A stretch of DNA of 64,000 nt, from assembly GCA_934247935.1 (NCBI GenBank), contig CAKQKE010000001.1, positions 364,854 to 428,853 on the forward strand. Direction: 5' to 3'. The translations under genes and the position numbers were made by a program. How positions within the stretch are numbered: position 1 is the stretch's first letter; each line of letters begins with the position of its first letter. Shown here in pieces: positions 44,141-52,405 of the stretch. The stretch is from an uncultured Clostridia bacterium. Its GTDB lineage: Bacteria > Bacillota > Clostridia > Christensenellales > Borkfalkiaceae. The notes beneath the pieces were generated by a model. That model was not told the origin of the DNA and searched no databases. It saw only the letters and a program-made list of their open reading frames with translations.

Positions 44141-44526
44141 TGCGCCAAGACCTTATCTATAATTTCAAAAATATTTTTAAGTATGGGCAAAGACAAAGCG
44201 AATATCGCTACTTTCCCCGCAAGAACTATTTTGTCGGACAAAGATTTCAGTCCTGCATCGTCGCAAAATCCTACGCCGAATTCGACGAGATAAGATATGG
44301 CTATACATTTTGCGATTACCGAGGTCACAGTTCCGTCAATGCCCCATTTGCCGTACAGTTCTTTAAAAAATACGGTGCTTGTCCCGACTGTCTCGATTAT
44401 AAAAATCGTCACTACTATGCCCGCCGCAATTATAACCATAGAATACAACTCGCTGCCAACGGATTTCAATAAAATCACGATAATGCAACTTATTATCGAA
44501 AAAATTACTATTTGAAAAATATTCAT
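44137..44526 (-). CDS. spoIIIAD: Stage III sporulation protein AD
   Basis: A 129-residue membrane protein with four hydrophobic segments. SYLVEFGVGFCDDAGLKSLSDKIVLAGKVAIFALSLPIL is the typical C-terminal stretch. It starts at an ATGA overlap with spoIIIAC and ends in one with spoIIIAE. Confidence 0.93.
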   Translation of the reverse strand: MNIFQIVIFSIISCIIVILLKSVGSELYSMVIIAAGIVVTIFIIETVGTSTVFFKELYGKWGIDGTVTSVIAKCIAISYLVEFGVGFCDDAGLKSLSDKIVLAGKVAIFALSLPILKNIFEIIDKVLAQ

Positions 44527-44723
44527 AGATATATATTGAAAATTTCTTTTATTTCACCGAATAAATCCGATATCATCGAAATTACCAGAGTCAACACGAT
44601 TATAAGCCCAACCAAAGACACCAACGTCGCTATATCGTCTCTGTCAGACTTCTTGAGTACCTGACAAATTACGGTAATCAATATACCTATCGCCGCAATT
44701 TTAAAAATTATTTCAACGTTCAT
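44523..44723 (-). CDS. spoIIIAC: Stage III sporulation protein AC
   Basis: A 66-residue, two-helix protein (IIFKIAAIGILITVICQVL and LVSLVGLIIVLTLVISMI, joined by KKSDRDDIA). The ATG at 44723 overlaps the spoIIIAB stop by ATGA and gives the usual length of 65-68. An upstream start at 44774 lies inside spoIIIAB. Confidence 0.93.
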   Translation of the reverse strand: MNVEIIFKIAAIGILITVICQVLKKSDRDDIATLVSLVGLIIVLTLVISMISDLFGEIKEIFNIYL

Positions 44724-45184
44724 ATAATCAAAATAAACACCATCAATCCTATTAAAAATCCCGTTTTTACACACAAAGCAGAATATTTTTCTTCTTCCTT
44801 TTTTGCCTTTTGCAATTTTTCTTTTATAAATCCGCCGAAACTCGTGTATAACGACATTTGTTCGGCTGAATTACCGCTCCCGAGTGCCAGCGCATACGCT
44901 TCCATTTGCGAACAGTCTTCTTTTAACTGTTCGCAAAAATCGGCATCGAATGGCTCGCCTTTTACTCTGTTTGACAACTGGTCGGCAACTTCCGAATCGA
45001 ATTCGCTTAAAACTTTTAACACCGAGTCTTTTTTCATCAATTGATTGTTTATCATTGCAGTATTGATTTTGTCCGTCTCTGCCCACAACACTTTATTACT
45101 TTTATATTTCGACGATTTTTTATACCCGAGCAAAGTAAACAGTGCGACTACGACAATACCTATAAAACTTTTAAATAAAATCAC
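44720..45184 (-). CDS. spoIIIAB: Stage III sporulation protein AB
   Basis: A 154-residue protein with one helix at each end (FIGIVVVALFTLLGYKKSSKYK and LCVKTGFLIGLMVFILII). The GTG at 45184 overlaps the spoIIIAA stop (GTGA) and places the first helix at the N-terminus, as in the family. The upstream ATG at 45277 lies within spoIIIAA and is rejected. It resembles a GspF-like assembly protein. Confidence 0.9.
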   Translation of the reverse strand: MILFKSFIGIVVVALFTLLGYKKSSKYKSNKVLWAETDKINTAMINNQLMKKDSVLKVLSEFDSEVADQLSNRVKGEPFDADFCEQLKEDCSQMEAYALALGSGNSAEQMSLYTSFGGFIKEKLQKAKKEEEKYSALCVKTGFLIGLMVFILII

Positions 45185-46050
45185 AATATTTGCTTCCCGT
45201 TTAAAAATATTTCTTTTAATTGCCCTACATTCTCGCCCGACAACGTAAATACGCAATCGAATATCGTGTTGTCGCACAATATTTTACCGAAACTTCTGTT
45301 TTTAAAACCGTTTAACGAATCTGCGTGAGCCGTGCATATTACGTTTACGCCCGAATAAACCGTTTCGCAAACGGCTTTTGCCTCGTCGTCGCTTGTCAGT
45401 TCGTCCATGGCGATAACAGACGGGTTCAACGCTCTGACGCCAATATTCATTGCGTAAATTTTTGAAGAAAACAATATCACGTCGCTTGTTTTACCCAAAT
45501 CGAACGACGCCGAACAGTTAGTTGCGCTTAATTCGTTTCTTTCGTCGCACACAAGAATGTTCTGACCGTATTTTTGCGATAAATTTTTTATTAAATCCCT
45601 TAAAATAGTAGTTTTACCCTTTGCCGGCGGCGATAAAATCAAAATATTCTTGCCTTTTAAGTCCTCTGAAAACAAAATGTCCGACGCACCCTTAATTTCA
45701 CAAGGTACCCTTATGCAAATCGACGTTATGTTTTTTATCGAATAAATCGAGTTGCTTTCATAAACACACTCACCGCAAATTCCTATTCTTTCGCCAGATC
45801 TCGACGTTATAAAGCCTTTTTTAAGGCTGTTTTCGACGGTAAAAAGCGAATAATCGCTGACTTGTTTGATGATATAGTCAATCATGTTTAAATCGGCTTT
45901 TATTTCGGCGTTTTTATATTTAAGCACGCTTGCTTGTCCGAATTTGCAAACATAAATCGGCTTGCCCGCCCTTATCCTTATTTCTCTTAAACCTTCAGTA
46001 CCTGACAAATCTATCGCCGATTTTATTACGTCGGGTAAAAACTCAAGCAT
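45181..46050 (-). CDS. spoIIIAA: Stage III sporulation protein AA (ATPase)
   Basis: A 289-residue AAA-type ATPase of the SpoIIIA complex, related to secretion ATPases. Walker A is LILSPPAKGKTTILRDLIK (near residue 140), and ALNPSVIAMDELTSDDEA is the Walker B region. It is the first of eight genes, all on overlapping or near-overlapping starts. There is no ribosome binding site before the ATG, and a SigmaE-like promoter ends 6 bp upstream, suggesting a leaderless mRNA. Confidence 0.95.
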   Translation of the reverse strand: MLEFLPDVIKSAIDLSGTEGLREIRIRAGKPIYVCKFGQASVLKYKNAEIKADLNMIDYIIKQVSDYSLFTVENSLKKGFITSRSGERIGICGECVYESNSIYSIKNITSICIRVPCEIKGASDILFSEDLKGKNILILSPPAKGKTTILRDLIKNLSQKYGQNILVCDERNELSATNCSASFDLGKTSDVILFSSKIYAMNIGVRALNPSVIAMDELTSDDEAKAVCETVYSGVNVICTAHADSLNGFKNRSFGKILCDNTIFDCVFTLSGENVGQLKEIFLNGKQIL

Positions 46051-46056
46051 ACGCTA

Positions 46057-46085
46057 AATATATGTCGATTTTTAATACAATATGA
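46057..46085 (-). promoter_or_regulatory. SigmaE-like promoter of the spoIIIA operon
   Basis: Minus strand TCATATT (46085-46079), 14 bp, CATATATT (46064-46057). The -35 matches KMATATT fully, and the -10 matches CATACAHT at 7 of 8 positions. SigmaE drives spoIIIA in B. subtilis. Confidence 0.65.
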
Positions 46086-46097
46086 TTCAGTAAAACA

Positions 46098-46139
46098 AAA
46101 AAAGACTTCTTACTAACAAAACGTCTATAAAAAGTCTTT
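46098..46139 (-). terminator. Terminator of the MATE gene
   Basis: Minus strand AAAGACTT / AAGTCTTT with a long loop and a T-rich tail, between the MATE gene and the spoIIIA promoter. Confidence 0.65.
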
Positions 46140-46168
46140 CATTTAATTTATTAAATTTTAATCATGTC

Positions 46169-47569
46169 TCAATCGTCGTTTTCTAACATAACTTCCTTTG
46201 GCGTAAACGTTTTCTTTAACTTCATAAAACATATGCACACCATCACCGCAAGAATAAGCGAAGTCAATACCCACGAAATGGGATATACCACATAAATTGC
46301 GTTTAAAGTTGTCCATTTAAGGCAAACTGTTTGCAGCCATAAAATTCTGAAGAAACAACTTCCCGACAACGAAATTATCATTGCAAGCGTAGATTTACCT
46401 ATGCCGCGCAAAGAATTACTGAGTACTTCCATAATTCCGCACAAAAAATACGTCGTACACATAATGTTAAGTCTATGCACGGCAATTTTTATTACTTCGT
46501 CATCTCCGGGGGCAAAAAATCCGCACAGTTGTCGCTTAAACAACAATATTATAGCCGCAACTATAAACCCGACAACGGTCACGACAGCGGTGGATTCAAA
46601 AATTACTTTTTTTACTCTATCCAACTTGCCCGCGCCCAAATTTTGACTTACAAAAGCCAACGACGCCAAAGCGACGGCATTCATTGCGTTGTAAATAAAG
46701 CCGTCAAGTTGACCTGCAACGGTATTAGCCGAAATTACGACTTTACCGAATTTATTGATAGACGACTGAATAAGTACGTTTGAAATGGAAAATACGCAGC
46801 CCTGAAGTCCTGCAGGCACGCCTATTTTAAGCATTTCAATAAATTCGCCTTTATAAATTCTTATTTTTTTTACGTTTAAATGTGAATAACCTTTATTTTT
46901 AAGCAAGGCTATGATTGAAAGTATTGCCGACACGACCTGCGAAACAACCGTCGCAATAGCAACGCCCTCTACGTCGTAATGCAACACAAGCACAAAAAAT
47001 AAATTCAAAAATATATTGATTACGCCTGCGATGATTAAATACATAAGCGGACGGAACGTATCGCCGACCGCTCTCAATATCGACGCAACGAAATTGTAAA
47101 GTAATATAATAGGCATACCGAAAAAATAAATTCTTATATACACGGTAGCCATATCAAGCAATTCTTTATCGCAATTCATAGCAACCAAAAAATATCTCGC
47201 TCCGACCACCCCTATTATCGCCAAAATCGCGCCGAAAACCAAACTTACCAAAATCGACATACCGACAATTTTTTCTGATTTTTCTTTATTTTTCTCTCCA
47301 ACGCATTTAGCAACCAACACATTTGCGCCCACGGACAAGCCGACAAATAAACCGATTATCAAATTGATAAGAGCAGTAGTCGACCCAACTGCCCCGACTG
47401 CGCTTACGCCTTCTTCGGAAAATTGACTCAAAACGACCGTATCGGCAAGGTTAAACAATAGTTGCAGTATATTTGTCGCCATCAACGGCAAGGAGTATAT
47501 TATTATTTTTTTTAAAAGTGCGCCTTCGCACATGTTCATTTCGTGATTTCTATTCTTTTTTGCAAACAT
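46169..47569 (-). CDS. MATE-family multidrug/sodium efflux transporter
   Basis: A 466-residue, twelve-helix exporter. SLPLMATNILQLLFNLADTVVLSQFSEEGVSAVGAVGSTTALINLI at residues 27-72 is the MATE N-terminal signature. The mid-protein IGVPAGLQGCVFSISNVLIQSSINKFG is the second-half counterpart. Members expel cationic drugs in exchange for Na+ or H+. No ribosome binding site is visible before the ATG. It appears monocistronic. Confidence 0.95.
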   Translation of the reverse strand: MFAKKNRNHEMNMCEGALLKKIIIYSLPLMATNILQLLFNLADTVVLSQFSEEGVSAVGAVGSTTALINLIIGLFVGLSVGANVLVAKCVGEKNKEKSEKIVGMSILVSLVFGAILAIIGVVGARYFLVAMNCDKELLDMATVYIRIYFFGMPIILLYNFVASILRAVGDTFRPLMYLIIAGVINIFLNLFFVLVLHYDVEGVAIATVVSQVVSAILSIIALLKNKGYSHLNVKKIRIYKGEFIEMLKIGVPAGLQGCVFSISNVLIQSSINKFGKVVISANTVAGQLDGFIYNAMNAVALASLAFVSQNLGAGKLDRVKKVIFESTAVVTVVGFIVAAIILLFKRQLCGFFAPGDDEVIKIAVHRLNIMCTTYFLCGIMEVLSNSLRGIGKSTLAMIISLSGSCFFRILWLQTVCLKWTTLNAIYVVYPISWVLTSLILAVMVCICFMKLKKTFTPKEVMLENDD

Positions 47570-47756
47570 ATTAATATTATCAAAAATATACGTAAATTAA
47601 AATTTATGTGTAGTATTATATTTTCAGTCGAAAAACAAAGGTATTATATCACTTTTATACCCTTTTTACAAATGTTTTCAATTGATAATAAACAATTTCA
47701 TCGGCTTTAATCCTAAATTCAGATTAATATATATCGCCGCCGAAACCAAAATAAAA

Positions 47757-47802
47757 TGTACCGACAAAAATTCTCGGTTTCCGTCAAATTTTTTTCGGTA
47801 CA
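47757..47802 (-). terminator. Terminator of the zinc-ribbon membrane protein gene
   Basis: Minus strand TGTACCGA / TCGGTACA with further A-T pairing inside, then TTTTATTTT. Confidence 0.7.
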
Positions 47803-47821
47803 TTTTCAATTTTTTATATAA

Positions 47822-48316
47822 TTATTTATCTAATTTTGTTCCGCACTTTTCGCAAAAATCGTGTTTCTGACTGTTAATATGGCCGCAGTTGGGACATTCT
47901 TTATTTACTTTCGCGCCGCACTTAGGGCAATACAAAACAGAAGAACTTACGGTTGCTCCGCACTCGGGACATACGTTAGAAATGGTTTCGTCGATTACTT
48001 TCGTCGTATAACCCGTTAAAATTATACTTAAAGCCATATTGGTAAGCATCGTACCCACCGCACCGACGACGGCAAACGGAATTATCAAAAAGAAAGGCAC
48101 TAACATACCGGCCGAAAATCCGCCGTTATCTACCGATTTAAAACCGAAAACAGCGAACAAAATAAAACAAACAAATGCGCCTAAAAATCCGCAAATCGCC
48201 AAAGGTAACCCCATTGACAACAATTTTTTTCTTAATTCTTTTGCCTTTTCGCTGTTGGCAACGTTGCTTATATCTGAATTAAGCACTCTTATTTGCTCGC
48301 GTAAATTTCTAAACAT
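47822..48316 (-). CDS. Zinc-ribbon membrane protein, function unknown
   Basis: A 164-residue protein with a charged N-terminus, two to three hydrophobic segments (about residues 33-58 and 67-100) and two C-terminal zinc ribbons: CPECG...CPKCG and CPNCG...CEKCG (residues 114-160). The ribosome binding site AAGGAG is clear. Proteins of this layout are common and mostly uncharacterised. It stands alone between the MATE gene and the tRNA cluster. Confidence 0.85.
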   Translation of the reverse strand: MFRNLREQIRVLNSDISNVANSEKAKELRKKLLSMGLPLAICGFLGAFVCFILFAVFGFKSVDNGGFSAGMLVPFFLIIPFAVVGAVGTMLTNMALSIILTGYTTKVIDETISNVCPECGATVSSSVLYCPKCGAKVNKECPNCGHINSQKHDFCEKCGTKLDK

Positions 48317-48467
48317 AACTCTTCTCCTTATTAAATATTAACTTATTTAATACATTTTGCTTTATAACCAAAATATATCAAGTACATTATAACCGAAAAT
48401 TAGAATATTTTCAATAGTTTTAACAAAAATTGCAAAAGTAATTTTAAAAGTTTTATTGTTATAATAA

Positions 48468-48500
48468 CCAAAAAGCATCCTGAAAAGGATGCTTTTTGGT
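48468..48500 (-). terminator. Terminator of the tRNA cluster
   Basis: Minus strand CCAAAAAGCATCC / GGATGCTTTTTGG, followed by TT. It starts at the CCA end of tRNA-Tyr. Confidence 0.8.
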
Positions 48501-48585
48501 GGTGGGCAGGGGTGGATTCGAACCACCGAAGGTGAGTACCGACAGATTTACAGTCTGTTGCCATTGGCCGCTCGGCAACCTGCCC
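48500..48585 (-). tRNA. tRNA-Tyr (GTA)
   Basis: An 86-nt class II tRNA with a long variable arm, acceptor GGGCAGG/CCTGCCC, discriminator A, encoded CCA and loop CTGTAAA (anticodon at 48549-48551). Confidence 0.95.
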
Positions 48586-48591
48586 ATATAT

Positions 48592-48667
48592 TGGAGCTGG
48601 CGATTGGAATTGAACCCACAACCTGCTGATTACAAGTCAGCTGCTCTGCCAATTGAGCTACACCAGC
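48592..48667 (-). tRNA. tRNA-Thr (TGT)
   Basis: A 76-nt tRNA with anticodon stem GCTGA/TCAGC, loop CTTGTAA, discriminator T and encoded CCA. Confidence 0.95.
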
Positions 48668-48687
48668 ATATTAATTTCATCCGAAGA

Positions 48688-48763
48688 TGGTGCTTCGGGG
48701 CGGAATCGAACCACCGACACGGGGATTTTCAGTCCCCTGCTCTACCTACTGAGCTACCGAAGC
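48688..48763 (-). tRNA. tRNA-Phe (GAA)
   Basis: A 76-nt tRNA with acceptor GCTTCGG/CCGAAGC, discriminator A, CCA, and loop CTGAAAA. Its ACCA end is complementary to the UGGU of the pheS T-box in this window. Confidence 0.96.
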
Positions 48764-48767
48764 AAAT

Positions 48768-48807
48768 AAAAAAACCTAACACATAAATCATTATGTATTA
48801 AGTTTTT
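48768..48807 (-). terminator. Internal terminator-like hairpin in the tRNA cluster
   Basis: Minus strand 16-bp stem (AAAACTTAATACATAA with its near-complement, G-U wobbles allowed), 4-nt loop and a T-rich tail, between tRNA-Asp and tRNA-Phe. It may be an attenuator, a processing site or the end of the upstream unit. Confidence 0.55.
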
Positions 48808-48808
48808 C

Positions 48809-48885
48809 TGGCGACCTGGAAGGGGTTCGAACCCTCGACCTCTAGCGTGACAGGCTAGCGTTCTAACCAGCTGAACTACCAGGCC
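48809..48885 (-). tRNA. tRNA-Asp (GTC)
   Basis: A 77-nt tRNA with anticodon stem CTAGC/GCTAG, loop CTGTCAC, discriminator G and encoded CCA. Confidence 0.96.
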
Positions 48886-48897
48886 AATTAAATAAAA

Positions 48898-48974
48898 TGG
48901 TGGGCCTTCACGGACTTGAACCGCGGACCAATCGGTTATGAGCCGACCGCTCTGACCAACTGAGCTAAAGGCCC
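48898..48974 (-). tRNA. tRNA with CAT anticodon (elongator Met or lysidine-type Ile)
   Basis: A 77-nt tRNA with acceptor GGGCCTT/AAGGCCC, anticodon stem GTCGG/CCGAT, loop CTCATAA, discriminator A and CCA. The initiator signature (mismatched first pair, three G-C pairs in the anticodon stem) is absent. C4-G69 and C5-G68 pairs would suit TilS, so tRNA-Ile(k2CAU) is possible. Confidence 0.9.
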
Positions 48975-48980
48975 TTAAAA

Positions 48981-49056
48981 TGGTCGGGGTGAAGAGACTC
49001 GAACTCCCGACCCCATGGTCCCAAACCACGTGCGCTACCAACTGCGCTACACCCCG
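48981..49056 (-). tRNA. tRNA-Pro (TGG)
   Basis: A 76-nt tRNA with acceptor CGGGGTG/CACCCCG, anticodon stem CGTGG/CCATG, loop TTTGGGA, discriminator A and CCA. It is the first tRNA of the cluster. Confidence 0.95.
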
Positions 49057-49104
49057 AAGACCTATGTCGTTGTCGTCACGTCATCTCACTCACAACGCTC
49101 ATTA

Positions 49105-49133
49105 ATAATACTATATATTGTTAATTTTGTCAA
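49105..49133 (-). promoter_or_regulatory. SigmaA promoter of the tRNA cluster
   Basis: Minus strand TTGACA (49133-49128), 17 bp, TATTAT (49110-49105), about 48 bp before tRNA-Pro. Confidence 0.75.
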
Positions 49134-49273
49134 CTGTTTTTTGCAGTTTTTTTAAAGTTTTTTATAAAAAACAATTGCTTTTGTTTTGCTCGCTTTGTCT
49201 TTGCGCCTTTTGTCTGACAACTTGCCGTTTTACATACTTTTTAACCCGTTTACTCTTTTAAAAAAGAGTTAAA

Positions 49274-49315
49274 ACCTATAAATTTTTATTATGAATTTAA
49301 ATATTTTTTATAGGT
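49274..49315 (+). repeat. Inverted repeat upstream of the yjzC-like gene
   Basis: ACCTATAAA / TTTATAGGT, 9 bp each, separated by 24 bp, in the otherwise gene-free stretch 49134-49413. A second A/T-rich hairpin (TTTACTCTTTT / AAAAGAGTTAAA) lies just before, near 49248-49271. Function unknown. Confidence 0.35.
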
Positions 49316-49413
49316 CATACATAAAAACAATCATCTGCACAATACTATTTAAGCAAAATCGTTTTATAGTTGATTTAAAATTATATACGATTTTTATATG
49401 GAGGTATAAATTT

Positions 49414-49569
49414 ATGCAAAAATTCAGACCGGGCGATATCGCACCTAAATCATCTAACTACAAAGTAATCTCAAAAGAAGGTTACAAAGTCAACACCGTT
49501 TACGTCGACGCGGGTAACAAATTTCCACCCACGCAACAATCGGGTTATTATTACGAGTTCGAGGACTGA
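49414..49569 (+). CDS. yjzC: Small YjzC-like protein
   Basis: A 51-residue protein that begins MQKFRPGDIAPKSSNYKVIS and ends in GYYYEFED. It resembles the YjzC family of short Bacillota proteins (FRPG--AP-NG-Y-E pattern, then AG--FP). The start was placed at 49414 because of a strong ribosome binding site (GGAGG at 49400-49404); the longer frame from 49291 is not coding. Its function is unknown. Confidence 0.8.
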   Translation: MQKFRPGDIAPKSSNYKVISKEGYKVNTVYVDAGNKFPPTQQSGYYYEFED

Positions 49570-49627
49570 ACGATAAAATCAATAAAAAACTATCCTATCA
49601 AAAATTTGATATGATAAAGTAAGAAAC

Positions 49628-49653
49628 AAGGCGCTTCCACATGGAAGCGCCTT
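49628..49653. terminator. Terminator between yjzC and ispH-rpsA
   Basis: AAGGCGCTTCC ACAT GGAAGCGCCTT, an 11-bp stem. T-rich sequence follows on the minus strand (TTGTTTCTT) and weakly on the plus strand, so it may serve both convergent genes. Confidence 0.75.
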
Positions 49654-49682
49654 AATTTATGTCAAATTAATTAAACCGAAAA

Positions 49683-51764
49683 TCAGTTGTTGTTTAAAAG
49701 TTCGGCAATGGAAACTCCGCCTTCGGATTCATTCCATTCGGTTACTTCGTCGGGATCAACCGTTCTTTCTTTTCTGGGCTTTCTTGCCTTAGCGGGCTTT
49801 TCCTCGCCTTCGGATTCTTCCTTTTTGTCCTTTCTGGGTTGTCTTTCGGGAGCGGGAGTCATAGCCTTGATAGAAAGAGTCATCTTTTCCTTTTCAAAGT
49901 CGATACCGATGATCTTTGCTTCTACTTCCTGACCGACGGTAAGCGCAGCCTTCGGGTCTTCAAGCCATTCATGAGAAATTTGAGAAACGTGAACAAGTCC
50001 GTCGATACCCGGTTCAACTTCTACGAATACGCCGAAGTTTACTACTCTTACAACCTTACCGGTGATTACGTCTCCTACGATATACTTATCGGCAACCAAA
50101 TCCCACGGTCTGGGTTGAAGTTGTTTATAACCGATAGAAACCTTCTTTTGTTCCTTATCGCATTTAAGTACCTTAAATTCATACTCTTTGTTGAGTTCGA
50201 GTACTTCTGCGGGTGATTTAACGTTACCCCAAGACAAATCGGAAATATGAGCAAGGCAATCGAAACCGTTTACATCGACAAACGCGCCGAATTGAGCAAA
50301 TCTTACTACAGTTCCCTTTACAACGTCGCCTTCGTTGATGTTAGCGAAGAATGCAGCCTCTTTTTCCTCTTTAATTCTTGCCTTTTCCGCTCTTTCAGCC
50401 TCGATAAGAACTCTTGCGGAAGCAACGATATTTTTTCTTCTTGCTTCGGACTCGACTTGAGTCGCCTTAACGGTCAAAGTCTTGCCAACATATTTTTCAA
50501 GGTCTTTTACAAAGCCTACTCTGATTTGCGAAGACGGAATAAATACCGAATAACTACCGAGTTTAGCGGTAAGACCGCCCTTGTTGAATCCGTCTACCGT
50601 AACGGTAAATTCTTGTCCGTCTTTAATTTTAGCAACGACCTTTTCCTCTTCTAATTGCTTAGCAATAGCCTTTTCGGAAAGTTGAACGGGATTCAATGCA
50701 ACTATCATTACTTCGATTTCGTCGCCGAGTTTTGCTGCATAATCGTCTTTGTTGTAAACTTCGCAATTGATTTCATCTTTGGGAAGAAGAATTTCTTTCT
50801 TCGTACCAACGATGTATAACGCTAAACCTTCATCTGTTGCAGAAGAAATAGTCGCTTTAATCTTTTGACCTTTCTTAAATTTAGGTTGCTCGTCCATTTT
50901 TGCAACTGCTTCTTCCATTTCATTTGAAACTTTAACTTCTGTACTCATCTTTGTAAAAACCTCCACTGATTGTTCGTACGGCGTCGATGCGCCCGAAACA
51001 ATGCCTACCTTTTTAAAACGTTTAATATTATGTATTTCGAGTTCTACAGGCGTAGAAATAAGAAATACATCTTTACAGTGCTTTGCGCATATATCGTACA
51101 ACTTTCGGGTATTGCTACTGTTTTTGCCGCCGATAACTATCATCGCATCGCAATTTTGAGATAAAATTTCCGCTTCATCCTGTCTCTCTTTTGTAGTATA
51201 ACAAATTGTAGGGAAAATTTCAAGCGTTTTATTGAAATTATTTTGTAAAATACTTAAAATTTTATTAAATTTTTCATTTGAATAGGTGGTTTGCGACACA
51301 AGACATACTTTTTCGAGCGAATACACCTTTTCAAGGTCGTTTTCGTCGCCGACAATCACCGCTTTATTTTCGCTCCAACCGTTTGTTCCTGCCACTTCGG
51401 GGTGGATCTTTTCACCCACGATAACTATGCTGTAACCCAGCGAATTATACTTTTCGACTATCGAGTGAATTTTAGCGACGAAACCGCACGTGCAGTCCAC
51501 GATTTTCACGTTTTTTTTCTCGAGTGCGGCATACACGTCTTTACCGACTCCGTGCGACCTGATTATAAGAGTCGCGCCGTCCGGCACTTCGTCGACGGAA
51601 TTTACCGTTTTTACCCCTCTTTTTTCAATCGACTTGACGACCTCTTCGTTGTGAATAATCTCACCCAGTACGTATACGCCGTCTTTACCGAGTTTTTCCG
51701 CGGTATCTACAGCCCTTTTTACACCGACGCAAAAGCCGCTGTGTTTTGCGATAACAATTTCCAT
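49683..51764 (-). CDS. ispH: Fusion of IspH (HMBPP reductase) and ribosomal protein S1
   Basis: A 693-residue fusion. Residues 1-280 are IspH, the Fe-S enzyme that makes IPP and DMAPP in the last MEP-pathway step, with cluster cysteines C12 (HSGFCVGVKRAV), C93 (DCTCGFVAKIH) and C188 (PTICYTTKERQ). From about residue 295 there are four S1 RNA-binding domains, the last two ending in HISDLSWG and HVSQIS motifs. The tail is charged and Lys/Glu-rich. Such fusions are known in clostridia. It overlaps plsC by one base (TAATG). Confidence 0.96.
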   Translation of the reverse strand: MEIVIAKHSGFCVGVKRAVDTAEKLGKDGVYVLGEIIHNEEVVKSIEKRGVKTVNSVDEVPDGATLIIRSHGVGKDVYAALEKKNVKIVDCTCGFVAKIHSIVEKYNSLGYSIVIVGEKIHPEVAGTNGWSENKAVIVGDENDLEKVYSLEKVCLVSQTTYSNEKFNKILSILQNNFNKTLEIFPTICYTTKERQDEAEILSQNCDAMIVIGGKNSSNTRKLYDICAKHCKDVFLISTPVELEIHNIKRFKKVGIVSGASTPYEQSVEVFTKMSTEVKVSNEMEEAVAKMDEQPKFKKGQKIKATISSATDEGLALYIVGTKKEILLPKDEINCEVYNKDDYAAKLGDEIEVMIVALNPVQLSEKAIAKQLEEEKVVAKIKDGQEFTVTVDGFNKGGLTAKLGSYSVFIPSSQIRVGFVKDLEKYVGKTLTVKATQVESEARRKNIVASARVLIEAERAEKARIKEEKEAAFFANINEGDVVKGTVVRFAQFGAFVDVNGFDCLAHISDLSWGNVKSPAEVLELNKEYEFKVLKCDKEQKKVSIGYKQLQPRPWDLVADKYIVGDVITGKVVRVVNFGVFVEVEPGIDGLVHVSQISHEWLEDPKAALTVGQEVEAKIIGIDFEKEKMTLSIKAMTPAPERQPRKDKKEESEGEEKPAKARKPRKERTVDPDEVTEWNESEGGVSIAELLNNN

Positions 51765-52405
51765 TATTTCTTTTTACCGCCGCGTTTTTTTAAGTTTACT
51801 ATTTCGTCGAGCGCGTCCATACATTTAAGCATTTCTTCGCGCATTTTCTCGTTCATTTGTTGCCCCATTTCGTTTGTGTACTTCATACCGTAAAATTCTT
51901 CAAACGTAAACGGTTTGCCTATATAAACGTAATTCTTCCTGAAAATTCTGCCGGGATGATGAATAGCCATAGGGACGACTTGAGTTTGTGTTTTAAACGC
52001 GAACACTCCCGCACCGTCCTTTAACGGCAACAATCTCACTTCGTCGAAATGCCTGTTTCTCGTTCCTTCGGGAAAAATCATTATATCTTTGCCCTCTTTT
52101 ATGCGTTTTAACACGGCTTTGGTCGCATTTATATCGACGTGCTCTCTATCGACGGGAATCGCCCCGAGCGACCGTAAAAATCCGCCGAGCAATTTTTTCT
52201 CGGATAACTCTTTTTTTGAAAGAAAATAAACTTTGTGCTTAAAAGGCAAAGCGCACAACGCTACGTCTATTTTACCCAAGTGATTGCATATGCCTATACA
52301 ATTCAGGCTTTTAGGCGGCATATTTTCTTTGCCGTAAAATTTGGTAGGATAAAATAAGGCTATAAAACCTTTTACTATCACTTTTGCGAGGTTGTAAAAA
52401 AACAT
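51764..52405 (-). CDS. plsC: 1-acyl-sn-glycerol-3-phosphate acyltransferase
   Basis: A 213-residue membrane-associated acyltransferase making phosphatidic acid. The catalytic motif NHLGKID (NHx4D, near residue 36) and the substrate motif FPEGTRNR are both present, and an N-terminal hydrophobic segment is visible. It overlaps cmk by 28 bp and has a strong ribosome binding site (AGGAGG). Confidence 0.94.
   Translation of the reverse strand: MFFYNLAKVIVKGFIALFYPTKFYGKENMPPKSLNCIGICNHLGKIDVALCALPFKHKVYFLSKKELSEKKLLGGFLRSLGAIPVDREHVDINATKAVLKRIKEGKDIMIFPEGTRNRHFDEVRLLPLKDGAGVFAFKTQTQVVPMAIHHPGRIFRKNYVYIGKPFTFEEFYGMKYTNEMGQQMNEKMREEMLKCMDALDEIVNLKKRGGKKK

Noticed and set aside
45185..45277. Longer SpoIIIAB starting at 45277
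   Set aside because: It would lie inside spoIIIAA. The GTG at 45184 overlaps the spoIIIAA stop and gives the family-typical start.
48400..49041. Several ORFs across the tRNA cluster
   Set aside because: They are translations of tRNA genes (for example stretches such as GRGFEPLPGRQ), not proteins.
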